The notes under the pieces are model-generated. The model did no database searches. It was not told the DNA's origin and was given only the letters and a program-made list of their open reading frames with translations. The position numbers were made by a program, and so were the translations under genes. Below, piece by piece: positions 55,992 through 64,000 of a stretch of 64,000 nucleotides of DNA; within the stretch, counting starts at the first letter, position 1, and each line of letters starts with the position of its first letter. The stretch comes from CAVONB01 sp963697205 (lineage in GTDB: Bacteria; Pseudomonadota; Alphaproteobacteria; Rhizobiales; Hyphomicrobiaceae): contig CAVONB010000008.1 of the NCBI GenBank assembly GCA_963697205.1, forward strand, positions 345,956-409,955, read 5' to 3'.

Positions 55992-56013
55992 CAAGGCGGA
56001 GATAGGGGAAGCA

Positions 56014-57258
56014 ATGGCGAGGGTGCGACTAACGAAGCGGATTGTGGACGCGGCCGAAGCGCGCCCAGCGCGCTACACGATCTTCGACGACGATCTGAAG
56101 GGCTTCGGGCTCCGGGTCTTCCCCTCGGGCGCTAAGTCGTGGATCGTCGAGTACCGCACGAACGGCGGCGGCCGGGCTGTCGCCAAGAAGCGCCTCACGC
56201 TCGGCTCGACGGGGACCCTGACGCCGGACAAGGCGCGCAAGATGGCCCAGGAGGCCCTCGCCCGCGCGCGGCTCGGCGCCGACCCGGCTCGGGACAAGGG
56301 GGAGGCCCGCCGCTCGGCCACGGTGGCCGAGTTGGTGGAGCGTTTCCTGGCCGATCACGTCGACGCCAAGCGAAAGCCCGGGACGCGCCGCAACTATCGG
56401 CACCTGCTCCACTCCGAGGTCGTCCCGGCGCTGGGCTCGATGAAGGCTGCCGATCTCACCCGCCGCGATTTGGCGACGCTCCATCTGAAGATGCAAGACC
56501 GGCCCTACTCGGCCAATCGCATGCTCGCGGTCGTCGGCGCAATGTATGTGTTCGGCGCGAAGCGCGGCTTGGTCAGCGAAGGGTGCAATCCGGCGCGTGG
56601 CATCGAGAAGTATCCCGAGCACCGTCGCGAGCGCTTCCTGACACCGGAGGAACTGGAGCGGATCGGTGCGGCGCTTCGGGAGGCGGAGACTGTCGGCATT
56701 CCCTGGAAGGTCGACGAGGCCCAGCCGAACGCCAAGCATCTGCCCAAGCCCGAGAACCGTCGGACGGTGCTTGGTCCTCATGCCGCCGCCGCGATCCGCC
56801 TTTTGATCCTCACAGGGGCGCGGCTGCGCGAGATTTTGCATCTCAAGTGGGAGCATATCGACTTCGGCCGGGGGCTCCTGCTGCTCCCCGACTCCAAGAC
56901 GGGGCGCAAGACGATTGTACTCAACGCGCCTGCACTCGCCGTCCTGACCGAGTTACCCCGCATCGGCGCCTTCGTCATTGCCGGCGACGTTCCCGGAAAG
57001 CCTCGCGCTGATCTGCATCGCCCCTGGAAACTCATCGCGAAGCGCGTTGGGCTTGAAAGCGTCCGCATCCACGACCTGCGGCATACCTATGCAAGCTTCG
57101 GCGCCGGCAGCGGGCTCGGTCTGCCGATCATCGGCAAGCTGCTCGGCCACCGCGAGGCGGCGACGACGCAACGCTATGCGCACCTCGACAGCGATCCGCT
57201 GCGGCGCGCGGCGAACGAGATCGGCGGGCAGATTGCGAGGGCGCTGGGCGGTAAGTGA
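56014..57258 (+). CDS. Tyrosine recombinase / integrase (P4-type)
   Basis: A 414-residue integrase. N-terminal DUF4102-like arm-binding domain (LTKRIVDAAEARPARYTIFD, DDLKGFGLRVFPSGAKSWIV), core-binding domain about residues 100-190, catalytic domain with Arg in LTGARLREILHLKWEHIDF, HxxR in IHDLRHTYAS, His and Tyr in LLGHREAATTQRYAHL. It integrates at tRNA 3' ends, which fits the adjacent att. ATG 56014 follows GGGGAAGC. Frame intact. Confidence 0.94.
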   Translation: MARVRLTKRIVDAAEARPARYTIFDDDLKGFGLRVFPSGAKSWIVEYRTNGGGRAVAKKRLTLGSTGTLTPDKARKMAQEALARARLGADPARDKGEARRSATVAELVERFLADHVDAKRKPGTRRNYRHLLHSEVVPALGSMKAADLTRRDLATLHLKMQDRPYSANRMLAVVGAMYVFGAKRGLVSEGCNPARGIEKYPEHRRERFLTPEELERIGAALREAETVGIPWKVDEAQPNAKHLPKPENRRTVLGPHAAAAIRLLILTGARLREILHLKWEHIDFGRGLLLLPDSKTGRKTIVLNAPALAVLTELPRIGAFVIAGDVPGKPRADLHRPWKLIAKRVGLESVRIHDLRHTYASFGAGSGLGLPIIGKLLGHREAATTQRYAHLDSDPLRRAANEIGGQIARALGGK

Positions 57259-57335
57259 CCGTCACATAGTGCAGCTAGAAAAATCTGCTTGCAGACATGC
57301 TTGTTGCTTGCACGCCGCAAATTTGGGCGGCGCGC

Positions 57336-58368
57336 CTATCGGGCGATATCGACGAACACCGCTTTATACACGCCCCGGCTGCCGCTCTTGGGGCCCCGGT
57401 TGCCGCCCCGCTGACCGCGCGCAGCTTTGGGATAGATGGTCACATGCCACACGACCGCGCCACTGTCGTCGATCTCGACAATCTCCTCTCCCCCGGTCAG
57501 CAAATAGTTGCCGTTGCTCAGTGGTTCGACGGTGCGAATTGGTTTGATGCCGAGAGTATTCCTGAACAGCTCGCGTCGCTCTCCGCCCCTGCCGGACATG
57601 ATGACGGTGTCGAGTTCTCGCGTGTGCTTCGCGGCAATGAACGTGCCGCCGGACAGTATCGGCTCATGTACGCGCGGGATCGGCCCGAACACGCGCCGGA
57701 TTTCGCCTTCGGGCGAGACGCGAACCACACGATTGAAATTGCGCAGGCTGATGAGTGTGTCGCCATTCGGGAGACGGACGGCGGCATTCGTATGTGCATA
57801 GGATTGGCGCCTCTCGCCAGTCACGGGCCGGTGCCAAGTGTCATCCACCTTGCCCTTCGCGGTCCATGACCAAACGAGCTTTCCACTCGGGTCCACCTCG
57901 TAGGCCTGCGCGTCACTAGGCGAGTCCCAGCCATAGACGTAAAGCACATTGCCGTTCGGCAGGAGATCGGCATCGTGGCTGATCTTGCGCGTAAGGTGCT
58001 TCCATATCACCTGACCTTCGCGGCTCACGCGGAACACGCCGGCGAAGGGTACGACCAGGAGGAACGAGTTGTCCCCGCGTACCCATTCGAGATCGGCTCC
58101 ACTGCGCAGGTCCCCCCCCGCCGATCATCGACCCAGGTATGGCAAAGCTCCAGGTGACCTTGCCGCCGCGATCCAGTTCGACGATGCGCTGTCCAGCCGT
58201 ATCGACGAATGCGACGTGGCCAGGGGCGAACTTGCCTTGGGCGGCCGTGACCACGCGATAGGCCTGCTGAGCCGTGGCGTCCCCAGCCGTAGCGGTCATG
58301 CCGAGCACGAACCCGAGCGCAGTCCAAGCGGCACGCCGCGCGAGCGACACCAACCAATATCCGTCCAT
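57336..58368 (-). CDS. ASST-like (aryl-sulfate sulfotransferase family) beta-propeller protein, frame broken at a G run
   Basis: About 343 residues after repair. Signal peptide within MDGYWLVSLARRAAWTALGF ... GDATA; propeller repeats include RIVELDRGGKVTWSF, VFRVSREGQVIWKHLTRKIS, HDADLLPNGNVLYVYGWDSP and AHTNAAVRLPNGDTLISLRN, with the DxxxLPNGNxL repeat typical of arylsulfotransferase-type proteins. A run of eight G (C on the plus strand, 58112-58119) breaks the frame; seven would keep it open. This could be an error or phase variation. Confidence 0.7.
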
Positions 58369-58577
58369 GGCAGCTTTCACGACATGGCAGCTTTCAAGAA
58401 GCGTGCGGTTGCGGAAGCCCGTGCTGAGTTGATTGTCGATAATCGTGGCACGTTCGCTGTTGCCCCACCGAGCCAAACTAACAACCAACGCGACCGCCAG
58501 AAAGTCTCCGAGAGTTACCGGCAGCAATTTGGTCCTGTTTGTTGGAGCCCGCTGGACAGCTCACCCGCGGTGGAAAA

Positions 58578-58868
58578 TTAGCAGGCCTTCCCGCACCAAT
58601 TGGGATCGGAATCACACCGACCGTAGCACTTCACCTTCTGAATTGCACCTCTGATGCAACGGTCGCACCAAGTTCGGCAAGGTAGCTTGCCGCTCGGGCA
58701 GGCTATGCGCTCGACTGCGGAGGGAACGCTCATATTGGCGGGTGGCTTCAGCAGGGCAAGGGTCGGCGACGTGCTTGATGACGCGGGACCGCTGGCAGCT
58801 GCGACGTGCGAAAGAAATCCGAAAACGCCAAAGACCGCGGCGAAGACCACAAACTTTGCAGGACGCAT
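58578..58868 (-). CDS. Small secreted eight-cysteine peptide
   Basis: A 96-residue protein. Signal peptide KFVVFAAVFGVFGFLSHVAA, spacer, then a compact 40-residue Cys module: CPSGKLPCRTWCDRC and CYGRCDSDPNWCGKAC, spacing C-6-C-3-C-2-C-9-C-3-C-6-C-3-C. The pattern suggests four disulfides. AGAGGAGAT precedes ATG 58868. I do not recognise the family; a metal-binding, toxin or receptor-ligand role is possible. It lies upstream of the ASST-like gene on the same strand. Confidence 0.6.
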   Translation of the reverse strand: MRPAKFVVFAAVFGVFGFLSHVAAASGPASSSTSPTLALLKPPANMSVPSAVERIACPSGKLPCRTWCDRCIRGAIQKVKCYGRCDSDPNWCGKAC

Positions 58869-59140
58869 TACGAATATCTCCTCTGAGAACTGCAGAATTA
58901 AATATTCTTTCGTTCCAAAGCCCCAGAGGCAAGTGCCTTTTGCATCACCTAAGGGTGCCGGGCATCCAACTGGTTAAAGAGGTTTCTCGGAAGTAGGGCG
59001 TTAGTGCCCTCCCCAGTGCGCGGCAGGAGCGACGCGCCGGATGTCCGCACGTGTCGCTGAAACGTTGTTCGGCGGCTCTTCATGGGGATAATCTGCCGGA
59101 AAAATAATGGATCCAAAATCCCGGTCGGTCCGTGCATGGT

Positions 59141-59365
59141 TCACCTTTGGCCGGAGAAATCGCCACAGACCTCGCCGCCACGGCTGACATCGCCGAAGAG
59201 CGAGAATGGCGGCGAGCCGTGGGCCGCCTGCAACGCACGAGCATATTCCTCGGCCTGTCGGCGCGCGTCCATTGGGAACTGATCCCAGACGCGCGAGGCG
59301 CCAGACTGGCCGCGCGGTTTCGCATCCGGGACCAAGAGATACGCCTGCCCGAGTAGGCTCAGCAC
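59141..59365 (-). CDS. Hypothetical island protein, uncertain
   Basis: A 74-residue frame (LLGQAYLLVPDAKPRGQSGA, FPMDARRQAEEYARALQAAH). The open frame continues upstream without a start to about 59455, so it may be the end of a longer broken gene. The amphipathic helix is protein-like but no family is recognised. The overlapping plus-strand frame is less convincing. Confidence 0.25.
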   Translation of the reverse strand: MLSLLGQAYLLVPDAKPRGQSGASRVWDQFPMDARRQAEEYARALQAAHGSPPFSLFGDVSRGGEVCGDFSGQR

Positions 59366-59549
59366 CTTGCGGCGATCATTCTCGCGGCTCTGCTTCGCCT
59401 TCGGGCAAACGCGCTCCGGCGACAGAAGTCGGTCCGGCCGTCGATGGTCGCAGCGCCATACGCCTTTAGCTAGAGGACCGCTCGATGCAGTAGTCGGTCA
59501 TCTGCGGGAGTGCGCCATTGGAGGGCCAGGGACCCTCGACATAAAATAG

Positions 59550-59816
59550 TTAATACAACTCGCAGGCTGGCACTTGGAATTCGGCTCGCTCCGGCGCCAA
59601 AGACGCCTCCCAGCGCGTGATGAGGTCCTCGATCCGTCTGTCTACAGCAAAACGGTCATGGTGAGGAAGGCTAGAGCAACTCGGGACGCGAGCAGAGAGA
59701 TAAGCGCGCATCACATTTTCGCCGTGCGGATGCCCATTGACGTGCCGAATTGTTCGGGATGTTGCCGGTAGTAGCGCTGGATAGACGCGCAGCGTCCGAA
59801 AGCCGGTCTGCACCAA
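59550..59816 (-). pseudogene. Decayed hypothetical gene
   Basis: The last third, DRFAVDRRIEDLITRWEASL then APERAEFQVP, reads like a real C-terminus. Upstream, an alternative frame reads IQRYYRQHPEQFGTSMGIRT, which looks more protein-like than the frame continuing here, so one or more indels are likely. Function unknown. Confidence 0.25.
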
Positions 59817-59856
59817 CGGTTTCCATGCGGGGGTGATGGTGCGGGGGAGTGGAGGA

Positions 59857-60763
59857 GTGACCCAGGCCGGAACGTCTCAAGGAGACCCGAGGATCGCGTT
59901 CTGGAGCCAACCTGAGCTGTGGCCGGATGATGACCCACCAGCTTTCACGTTCCTGGCTCGTGTCGTCGGCATTGTGGGCGAAGCTGTATTCGGAGCAACG
60001 TGGACCAGGTAGAGAGCCGGCGGTCGAGTTGGTCGCGCCCTTACCTGAAGCGTTGCACGCCTCAATCGCGCAAGCAGATCTTAATTCGCGGCTGTCGGCT
60101 GCTGCCCAGCACGTGCCTGCCTATGCGGCTCGATGCGAGTCATACGCGACGCTCGTCGATTTCTGGCCGATGCCGTCCGATGCTGATTGGCAGCGGGCGG
60201 TGGAAATCTCTGACCGTTGCTCTCAGGCGAGCGATCGAACGAATTGAACCGGTTCTTCGAGGTTTGCTCACGGCTCTCCAGAGCGTTTAAAAAGGCCTGG
60301 TCTTGACCGCCACGCGCGAGGTTGGGGGCGGCTTGGTGTGGTCGCAAGATCGTTGGTTCTGGAACACCGAAAACGTCTGGGGGCGTTTCAGCACGTGTCG
60401 CGTCGATGCGCTCGATCCATTCCGAGGGAGACATTGACAATCGGCGGCGATTATATATTCGTCGATAACGCCACGCTCGACCAAGCCTCTGCATCCACCA
60501 TCCATCCGGCGAGGCGCCACCGAACGCGGCGTTTGGCCAAGGACGAATACTTGTCGCCCTATCTGCGATGCATGATTGACGCGACGCGCGGATTGGGCAT
60601 CACCGCGACGGATAGCCGTAAGAGGGTCGAGTTAATCGAGGCTCTACCGAGGTACTGGCCCGGTTCGCCAGACGATCTAACCCCAACCGACATCGAGCGT
60701 ATGGCCACATTGCTTCGTGAGCCAGATCACAAGAAGGGACGTGGGCGAAGAAAACCGAAGTGA
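59857..60763 (+). pseudogene. Conserved island protein of unknown function, about four frame breaks
   Basis: Reading across frames gives one continuous protein-like sequence: GDPRIAFWSQPELWPDDDPP, FTFLARVVGIVGEAVFGATW, GREPAVELVAPLPEALHASI, LNRFFEVCSRLSRAFKKAW, VWSQDRWFWNTENVWGRFST and TLTIGGDYIFVDNATLDQAS, ending RKKP-rich near 60763. Breaks are near 60007, 60236, 60312 and 60430. GTG 59857 has GGAGG upstream. It precedes an excisionase-like HTH gene, a common island arrangement. Confidence 0.5.
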
Positions 60764-60883
60764 AGGGCTGATGCCCAAAGGGCTTATGCCCGAATGCCTT
60801 TCGGCTTTGAATGCCTGCGAGAAGTGCGCTTCCTTGCCCAAACGGTCCGGGCGTTTCCCGGTCATTGCAGGGCTCGCACGACG

Positions 60884-61216
60884 ATGCAGCACGTCACCGA
60901 TCGTGCACGCCGGATGTTGCGCACGCGGGAAGCCGCCGCCTATTGCGGCTCCAGCGCCTCGACCTTCGAGAAGCTGAGGCTGACCGGCGGCGGTCCTCGC
61001 TACGTCAAACTCGGGCGTCGGGTTGTCTACGATCCGGCGGATCTCGACGCCTGGCTCGCCAGCAAGCGGCGGCAGTCGACATCTGACACGGGTGGGAGTG
61101 ATGAGAGCGTTTTCCGCTTGAAGGGAGGCGCCCATGTCTTCTGTCGAGGTCCCCTGTCGAGGAGCGCGACCGCATCAAGCAGGTCAACAGTCTGCGGTTC
61201 GCGTGGCATGAGATGA
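60884..61216 (+). CDS. Excisionase-like helix-turn-helix protein (AlpA/MerR type)
   Basis: The conserved core LRTREAAAYCGSSASTFEKL, GGGPRYVKLGRRVVYDPADL and DLDAWLASKRRQSTSD is the small winged-HTH family found in many islands, where it acts as excisionase or replication/transfer regulator. Family members usually end shortly after STSD; here the frame runs on 35 residues and overlaps the next gene, so a late indel is likely. ATG 60884 is assumed. Confidence 0.75.
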   Translation: MQHVTDRARRMLRTREAAAYCGSSASTFEKLRLTGGGPRYVKLGRRVVYDPADLDAWLASKRRQSTSDTGGSDESVFRLKGGAHVFCRGPLSRSATASSRSTVCGSRGMR

Positions 61217-61566
61217 TTTTGAAGGACGGGACCTTCGCCGGCAGGGCAATACAGTGGCGCTCGCCGGGTACGTCATGCACCGCTTCCGGTCCGATTTGCA
61301 ATTGTGCGCGAGATTCTCAATCAACGGCGCAGCCAAATAGGCTGAACATGCGCCCCGGCTTCTCCGTGCGCGCAGTCACGGCAGTTTCATTACAGGATAC
61401 GTGATGGATCAGATGTGGATCCTGATCCAGACTGACCAGACGGCGGATGGGCTGCCAATCGACTACATCCTCTGCGGTGGCCCGAAGATCTGGTCCTGAA
61501 AAGCATCAGCCCCTGAGCTGGCGACAGTGGAAAGCCGCTGACATGATGGTCAAGGACGGGCTCTGA
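61134..61566 (+). pseudogene. HTH-type island regulator, several frame breaks
   Basis: Start MSSVEVP has a strong AAGGGAGG. Reading across breaks: VEERDRIKQVNSLRFAWHEM, ILKDGTFAGNTVALAGYVMH, RFSINGAAK (HTH region), then MWILIQTDQTADGLPIDYIL, CGGPEDLVLKSISPLSWRQW and KAADMMVKDGL. At least four indels. The family resembles HTH regulators that follow the excisionase-like gene in alphaproteobacterial islands; DNA binding is likely, the target unknown. Confidence 0.45.
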
Positions 61567-61835
61567 CACCGGTGACAGTGACTGCCCTGACGCGGGCGAC
61601 AGGCGTATTATCTGTGCTCACTGTAACCGATCTAGTGAGTATTTACTTTCAGGGGTGCGTCAGTGTACGGCGTTCCACACAGACAGCGTAGCGCCCCCAT
61701 AGCGCGGAGCTATCAAAATTGCGCAGCGCGTAGGGGGCGCGGATTGCGAATGCACCACTTCATCACGCTACGGCCGCCGGCAGGCCCACGACGCCACGCC
61801 ACGGCACGCCGGCCATTCGGAGGGCAGCCGATCCC

Positions 61836-62129
61836 ATGATCCGCCTGGGGGCACAAATCAGAGCGGCACGGGCACTTCTCGATTGGACGCGGGACGATCT
61901 CGCGAGAGCTGCCGCGCTGCACCCGAACGCGTCGCCTATTGGGAGCGGAAGATCCTGCATCCCGGTCGGGCCCTATCGCGAGCCCTACGCCTGTTGGCGC
62001 ATGCGAGAAGCGCTGGGCGCCGCTGGGGTCGAGGTGTTCGATCGGCCGAGCGCCGGCGTCCGCATTGGCTCTGAGGGAAATTTTTCGCACGCCCTCGCGC
62101 GCGCACGCGCACGCGCGCGAGGCGGATGA
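61836..62129 (+). CDS. XRE-family HTH protein, probably two compensating indels
   Basis: A 97-residue frame: IRLGAQIRAARALLDWTRDD and LARAAALHPN form the HTH start; the expected second helix is found in another frame (VAYWERKILHPG), and the original frame returns at EPYACWRMREALGAAGVEVF ending GVRI. So an insertion near 61935 and a compensating one near 61980 are inferred. Small XRE proteins of this kind regulate island genes. Confidence 0.6.
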   Translation: MIRLGAQIRAARALLDWTRDDLARAAALHPNASPIGSGRSCIPVGPYREPYACWRMREALGAAGVEVFDRPSAGVRIGSEGNFSHALARARARARGG

Positions 62130-62270
62130 AGCTCCGGAAGCCATACGGCAAGTTCGAGGCAAACGGATGGCGACGCGAGCGGCGAAGTGGCTCGTCGGAG
62201 GACCGAGAGGTCTGATGAAGAAGACCGGAAAAGGACCCATCGAAATCGCCGCTGCCGGCGCCGAGCCCGA

Positions 62271-62982
62271 GTGAGCAAGGCGGCCATCGCGGAGGCGCGG
62301 ACACGCATCGCGAGCCGCCGCCCGCGTGTCACGACGAAGCTGCGAAGTCGATGAGGATGGCGGCATCGCCAATATCGGCGCTGAGCACGACGACCATACC
62401 GGGTGGTTGGCGCGCCTTCAGAATCTGTTCGGCACGAACGGCACGCAAACTTCCCGCTGACGCAGCTCAATCACGTCTTGGGTCTCGTGCGCGACAGCCA
62501 CGGCAAGTACGATGCGGTGAAAGCCAACGCGCTGCTTGCCGGCGATCGAGGCCGCCAATCCTGCCGACGAGGTCCAGGCGATGCTGGCCGTGCAGATGGC
62601 CACCACGCATGAACTGGCGATGCAGGTCTTGCGCCGTGCGGCCCGCGTCGATCAGTTCTCACAGTTCGACAGCGCGGCAAACATGGCCGTCAAGCTGATG
62701 CGGACCTACACGATGCAGGTCGAGGCGCTGGCGAAGCTCCAGCGGGGCGGTGAGCAGGTAGTCAAGGTGGTTCACGTCCATTCGGGCGCGCAGGCCGTCG
62801 TCGGCAACGTCGTCACGGCGGCCAGTGGCGCCAGTGGCGGGAGGGGTGGGGGTGCAGATGAAAACCGGAGCCAACCCCATGCAAAGGGCGAATTGCCAGC
62901 CCCCAGCGCTCAGCCGATGCCGCCGCTGCGGAGCGAGGACGCGGAGCGGGAGCCCGTGCCGCTCTCCAGCGGTGAACGGTAG
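62271..62982 (+). pseudogene. Conserved phage/ICE-type hypothetical protein, three frame breaks
   Basis: Reconstructed across breaks near 62347, 62455 and 62540: SKAAIAEARTRIASRRPRVT, EHDDHTGWLARLQNLFGTNG, FPLTQLNHVLGLVRDSHGKY, AIEAANPADEVQAMLAVQMA, TTHELAMQVLRRAARVDQFS, GGEQVVKVVHVHSGAQAVVG. This pattern is a frequent unknown protein in Rhizobiales islands. Its 3' end overlaps the next gene by 125 bp, an arrangement I recall for this pair. Confidence 0.55.
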
Positions 62983-63148
62983 GGCGCGGTGCCGGATGCA
63001 CGGCGGCGCGCTGGGCAGCGGCGCGCCGAGCGGCAAGCGCAACGGCGCCTATCGGCACGGCGGCGCCACGCGGGAGGCGCTCGCCGATGTGCGGCGCATC
63101 AGGCAGTGGCTGGCAATGGCGAAGCGGGAGCTGGATGAGGTGGGGTGA
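62858..63148 (+). CDS. HGG-motif island protein
   Basis: A 96-residue basic protein. CRRCGARTRSGSPCRSPAVN, RCRMHGGALGSGAPSGKRNG and AYRHGGATREALADVRRIRQ are the HGG(x)GxP family signatures, with Cys/His residues that may bind zinc. GGAGGGGTGGGGG precedes ATG 62858. It overlaps the previous gene in another frame. Function unknown; common next to phage and island genes. Confidence 0.7.
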   Translation: MKTGANPMQRANCQPPALSRCRRCGARTRSGSPCRSPAVNGRARCRMHGGALGSGAPSGKRNGAYRHGGATREALADVRRIRQWLAMAKRELDEVG

Positions 63149-63687
63149 GCGGGTGGATCTGGCGATCAATGGCCGCTTCTGAGGGACCAGCCGCCGCCCG
63201 TCAAACCGGCCATAGACGACGCGATCAACTCGAACCAGCACTCGCAAGTTTCATGGGGCCAGCCACAAAACGGTGCCGTATACCGGGCTTCCTCTTCAGG
63301 CCAGTTCCGGATCGCTTTAGGCGTGCCACGCGAGTGAAGCGGTTGGCAACGCAGATGCTTCGTAGCCGATTATCGACAACCTGCTTTACATGGGCACCTT
63401 CCAACTCAATCCAATCCTCCAAAAGAATACATTTGGGTCAAGCGGTTAAGCGGATTCGTGTGGGTCTCGACAAGCCGCCAAAGCGCACGGAAGCTATCCG
63501 TCATCAAATAGTTTCTGATTGCGATCATTGCCTATCGGGAGTGCGGGGTGTGTACATCCGGCGCCCGCAGCTTGTCGATGCTCGTGGCGCAGTCGTGGCG
63601 CAACCCTGGCCTTCTATCGACGACCACGGGGCGTGACGTTACCTCCACCGTGCGTTCCAAGAGTTCCTATGTAGGGAGCAAACTTCG
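63149..63687. other. Island segment without a confident gene
   Basis: About 540 bp with AT-richer patches. Several open frames exist on both strands (for example minus-strand LLEDWIELEGAHVKQVVDNR near 63420) but none has a recognisable family, a good start site or consistent coding bias. It may be a decayed region. Confidence 0.35.
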
Positions 63688-64000
63688 ATGTCCACGCCTT
63701 CCGATATTCTCGTTACAGGCGGTATTGTCAGAGAGCTTCCGAGCGCGCGGGTGTCCTAGTCGCTACGCTGGCGACCGTCGACGCCGACGTCGGCGACACG
63801 TTCACGTACGCGCTCGATGATCCGTCTGGGGCCTTCGAGATCGTCGGCAGCGAAATCCGGGTGCTCGATGGCAGCGTGCTCGACTTCGAGACGGCCCAAT
63901 CCATCTTTGTGACGGTTACTGTGACGGACAGCACGGGCAATACCTACAGCGAGCAAGTAGAAATCCAAGTTCTCGATGTCAATGAGATCACCGGGACGGA
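63688..64000 (+). CDS. Cadherin-repeat protein, start only, one frame break
   Basis: MSTPSDILVTGGIVRE in one frame, then after a break near 63740 a cadherin-like repeat: VLVATLATVDADVGDTFTYA, FEIVGSEIRVLDGSVLDFET, VTVTVTDSTGNTYSEQVEIQ, LDVNE, running off the window. DxDxGDxF and DVNE are calcium-binding motifs of bacterial cadherin domains, found in large secreted adhesins. GGGAGC precedes the ATG. The full length is unknown. Confidence 0.6.

Larger units (their letters stand above)
55799..64000. mobile_element. Integrated genomic island, left end; extends past the window
   Basis: Begins at a 3' tRNA-Arg fragment, followed by tandem repeats and a tyrosine integrase, then cargo and a set of small island-type genes (HTH regulators, HGG-motif protein, GNV-type protein) with many broken frames. 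No second copy of the tRNA fragment is in the window, so the right end lies beyond 64 kb. Since the fragment's 3' end faces the chromosome, the intact tRNA-Arg(CCU) should lie at the far right end. Confidence 0.75.

Noticed and set aside
58366..58396. Direct repeat CATGGCAGCTTTCA (two copies, 17-bp period) at the start of the ASST-like gene
   Set aside because: Too short and local to call a functional element; likely a small tandem slip that only makes the exact start codon ambiguous.

Overview
The window is about 64 kb of high-GC DNA that reads as an alphaproteobacterium. The strongest clue is the block rpoZ - spoT - pdxJ - acpS - lepB - rnc - era - recO - parC, an order typical of Rhizobiales/Rhodospirillales relatives. 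A FixL-type oxygen sensor, a FixK-type regulator, TRAP transporters and PrtD-type secretion genes agree with this. I cannot name the genus.

1-20.5 kb is core housekeeping: the end of a rhomboid protease, a CBS protein, a patatin lipase, hisI, folE, a NifU-like scaffold, yidD, a tandem peroxiredoxin pair, a uracil-DNA glycosylase, a NYN RNase-like protein, folK, then the rpoZ-to-parC block interrupted by a CAP-domain gene and a PIN remnant. From about 9.28 to 12.55 kb the reading frame breaks roughly every 100-250 bp inside genes expected to be essential. Most breaks look like single inserted bases, so sequence error is the likely cause, not gene death.

20.5-23.7 kb encodes a type I secretion ABC protein and its HlyD adaptor. 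24-30.2 kb is a signalling cluster: an amino acid permease, a stress-type protein overlapping a FixK-like Crp/Fnr regulator, an OmpR-type response regulator, a hybrid histidine kinase with a FixL-type heme PAS domain, and an Hsp20 gene whose upstream region carries a perfect TTGAC-GATC-GTCAA box. These form a plausible self-contained oxygen-response module.

30.2-48.6 kb is metabolic and envelope cargo: recQ, gph, an EamA exporter, a beta-helix protein, two metallo-beta-lactamase-fold proteins with altered metal ligands, two rhodaneses, an acyl-CoA carboxylase beta subunit without its biotin partner, an amidohydrolase, a NIPSNAP protein, a dienelactone hydrolase and a dctPQM TRAP transporter.

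48.8-54.1 kb is a surface/secretion locus: a short tail-collar protein cut off inside an Ig/cadherin-like domain, a 1045-residue RTX protein with an internal 756-bp near-identical duplication and a C-terminal DFVV export signal, and a GH114-type hydrolase. The collar and RTX genes share a palindromic upstream element. An acyl-CoA dehydrogenase closes the chromosomal part.

55.8 kb to the end is an integrated element. It starts at a 45-bp copy of the 3' end of tRNA-Arg(CCU), followed by three tandem 11-bp repeats and a tyrosine integrase. It then carries an ASST-like protein broken at a poly-G run, a secreted eight-cysteine peptide, several frame-broken island genes (HTH regulators and phage/ICE-type proteins) and the start of a cadherin-repeat protein running off the window.
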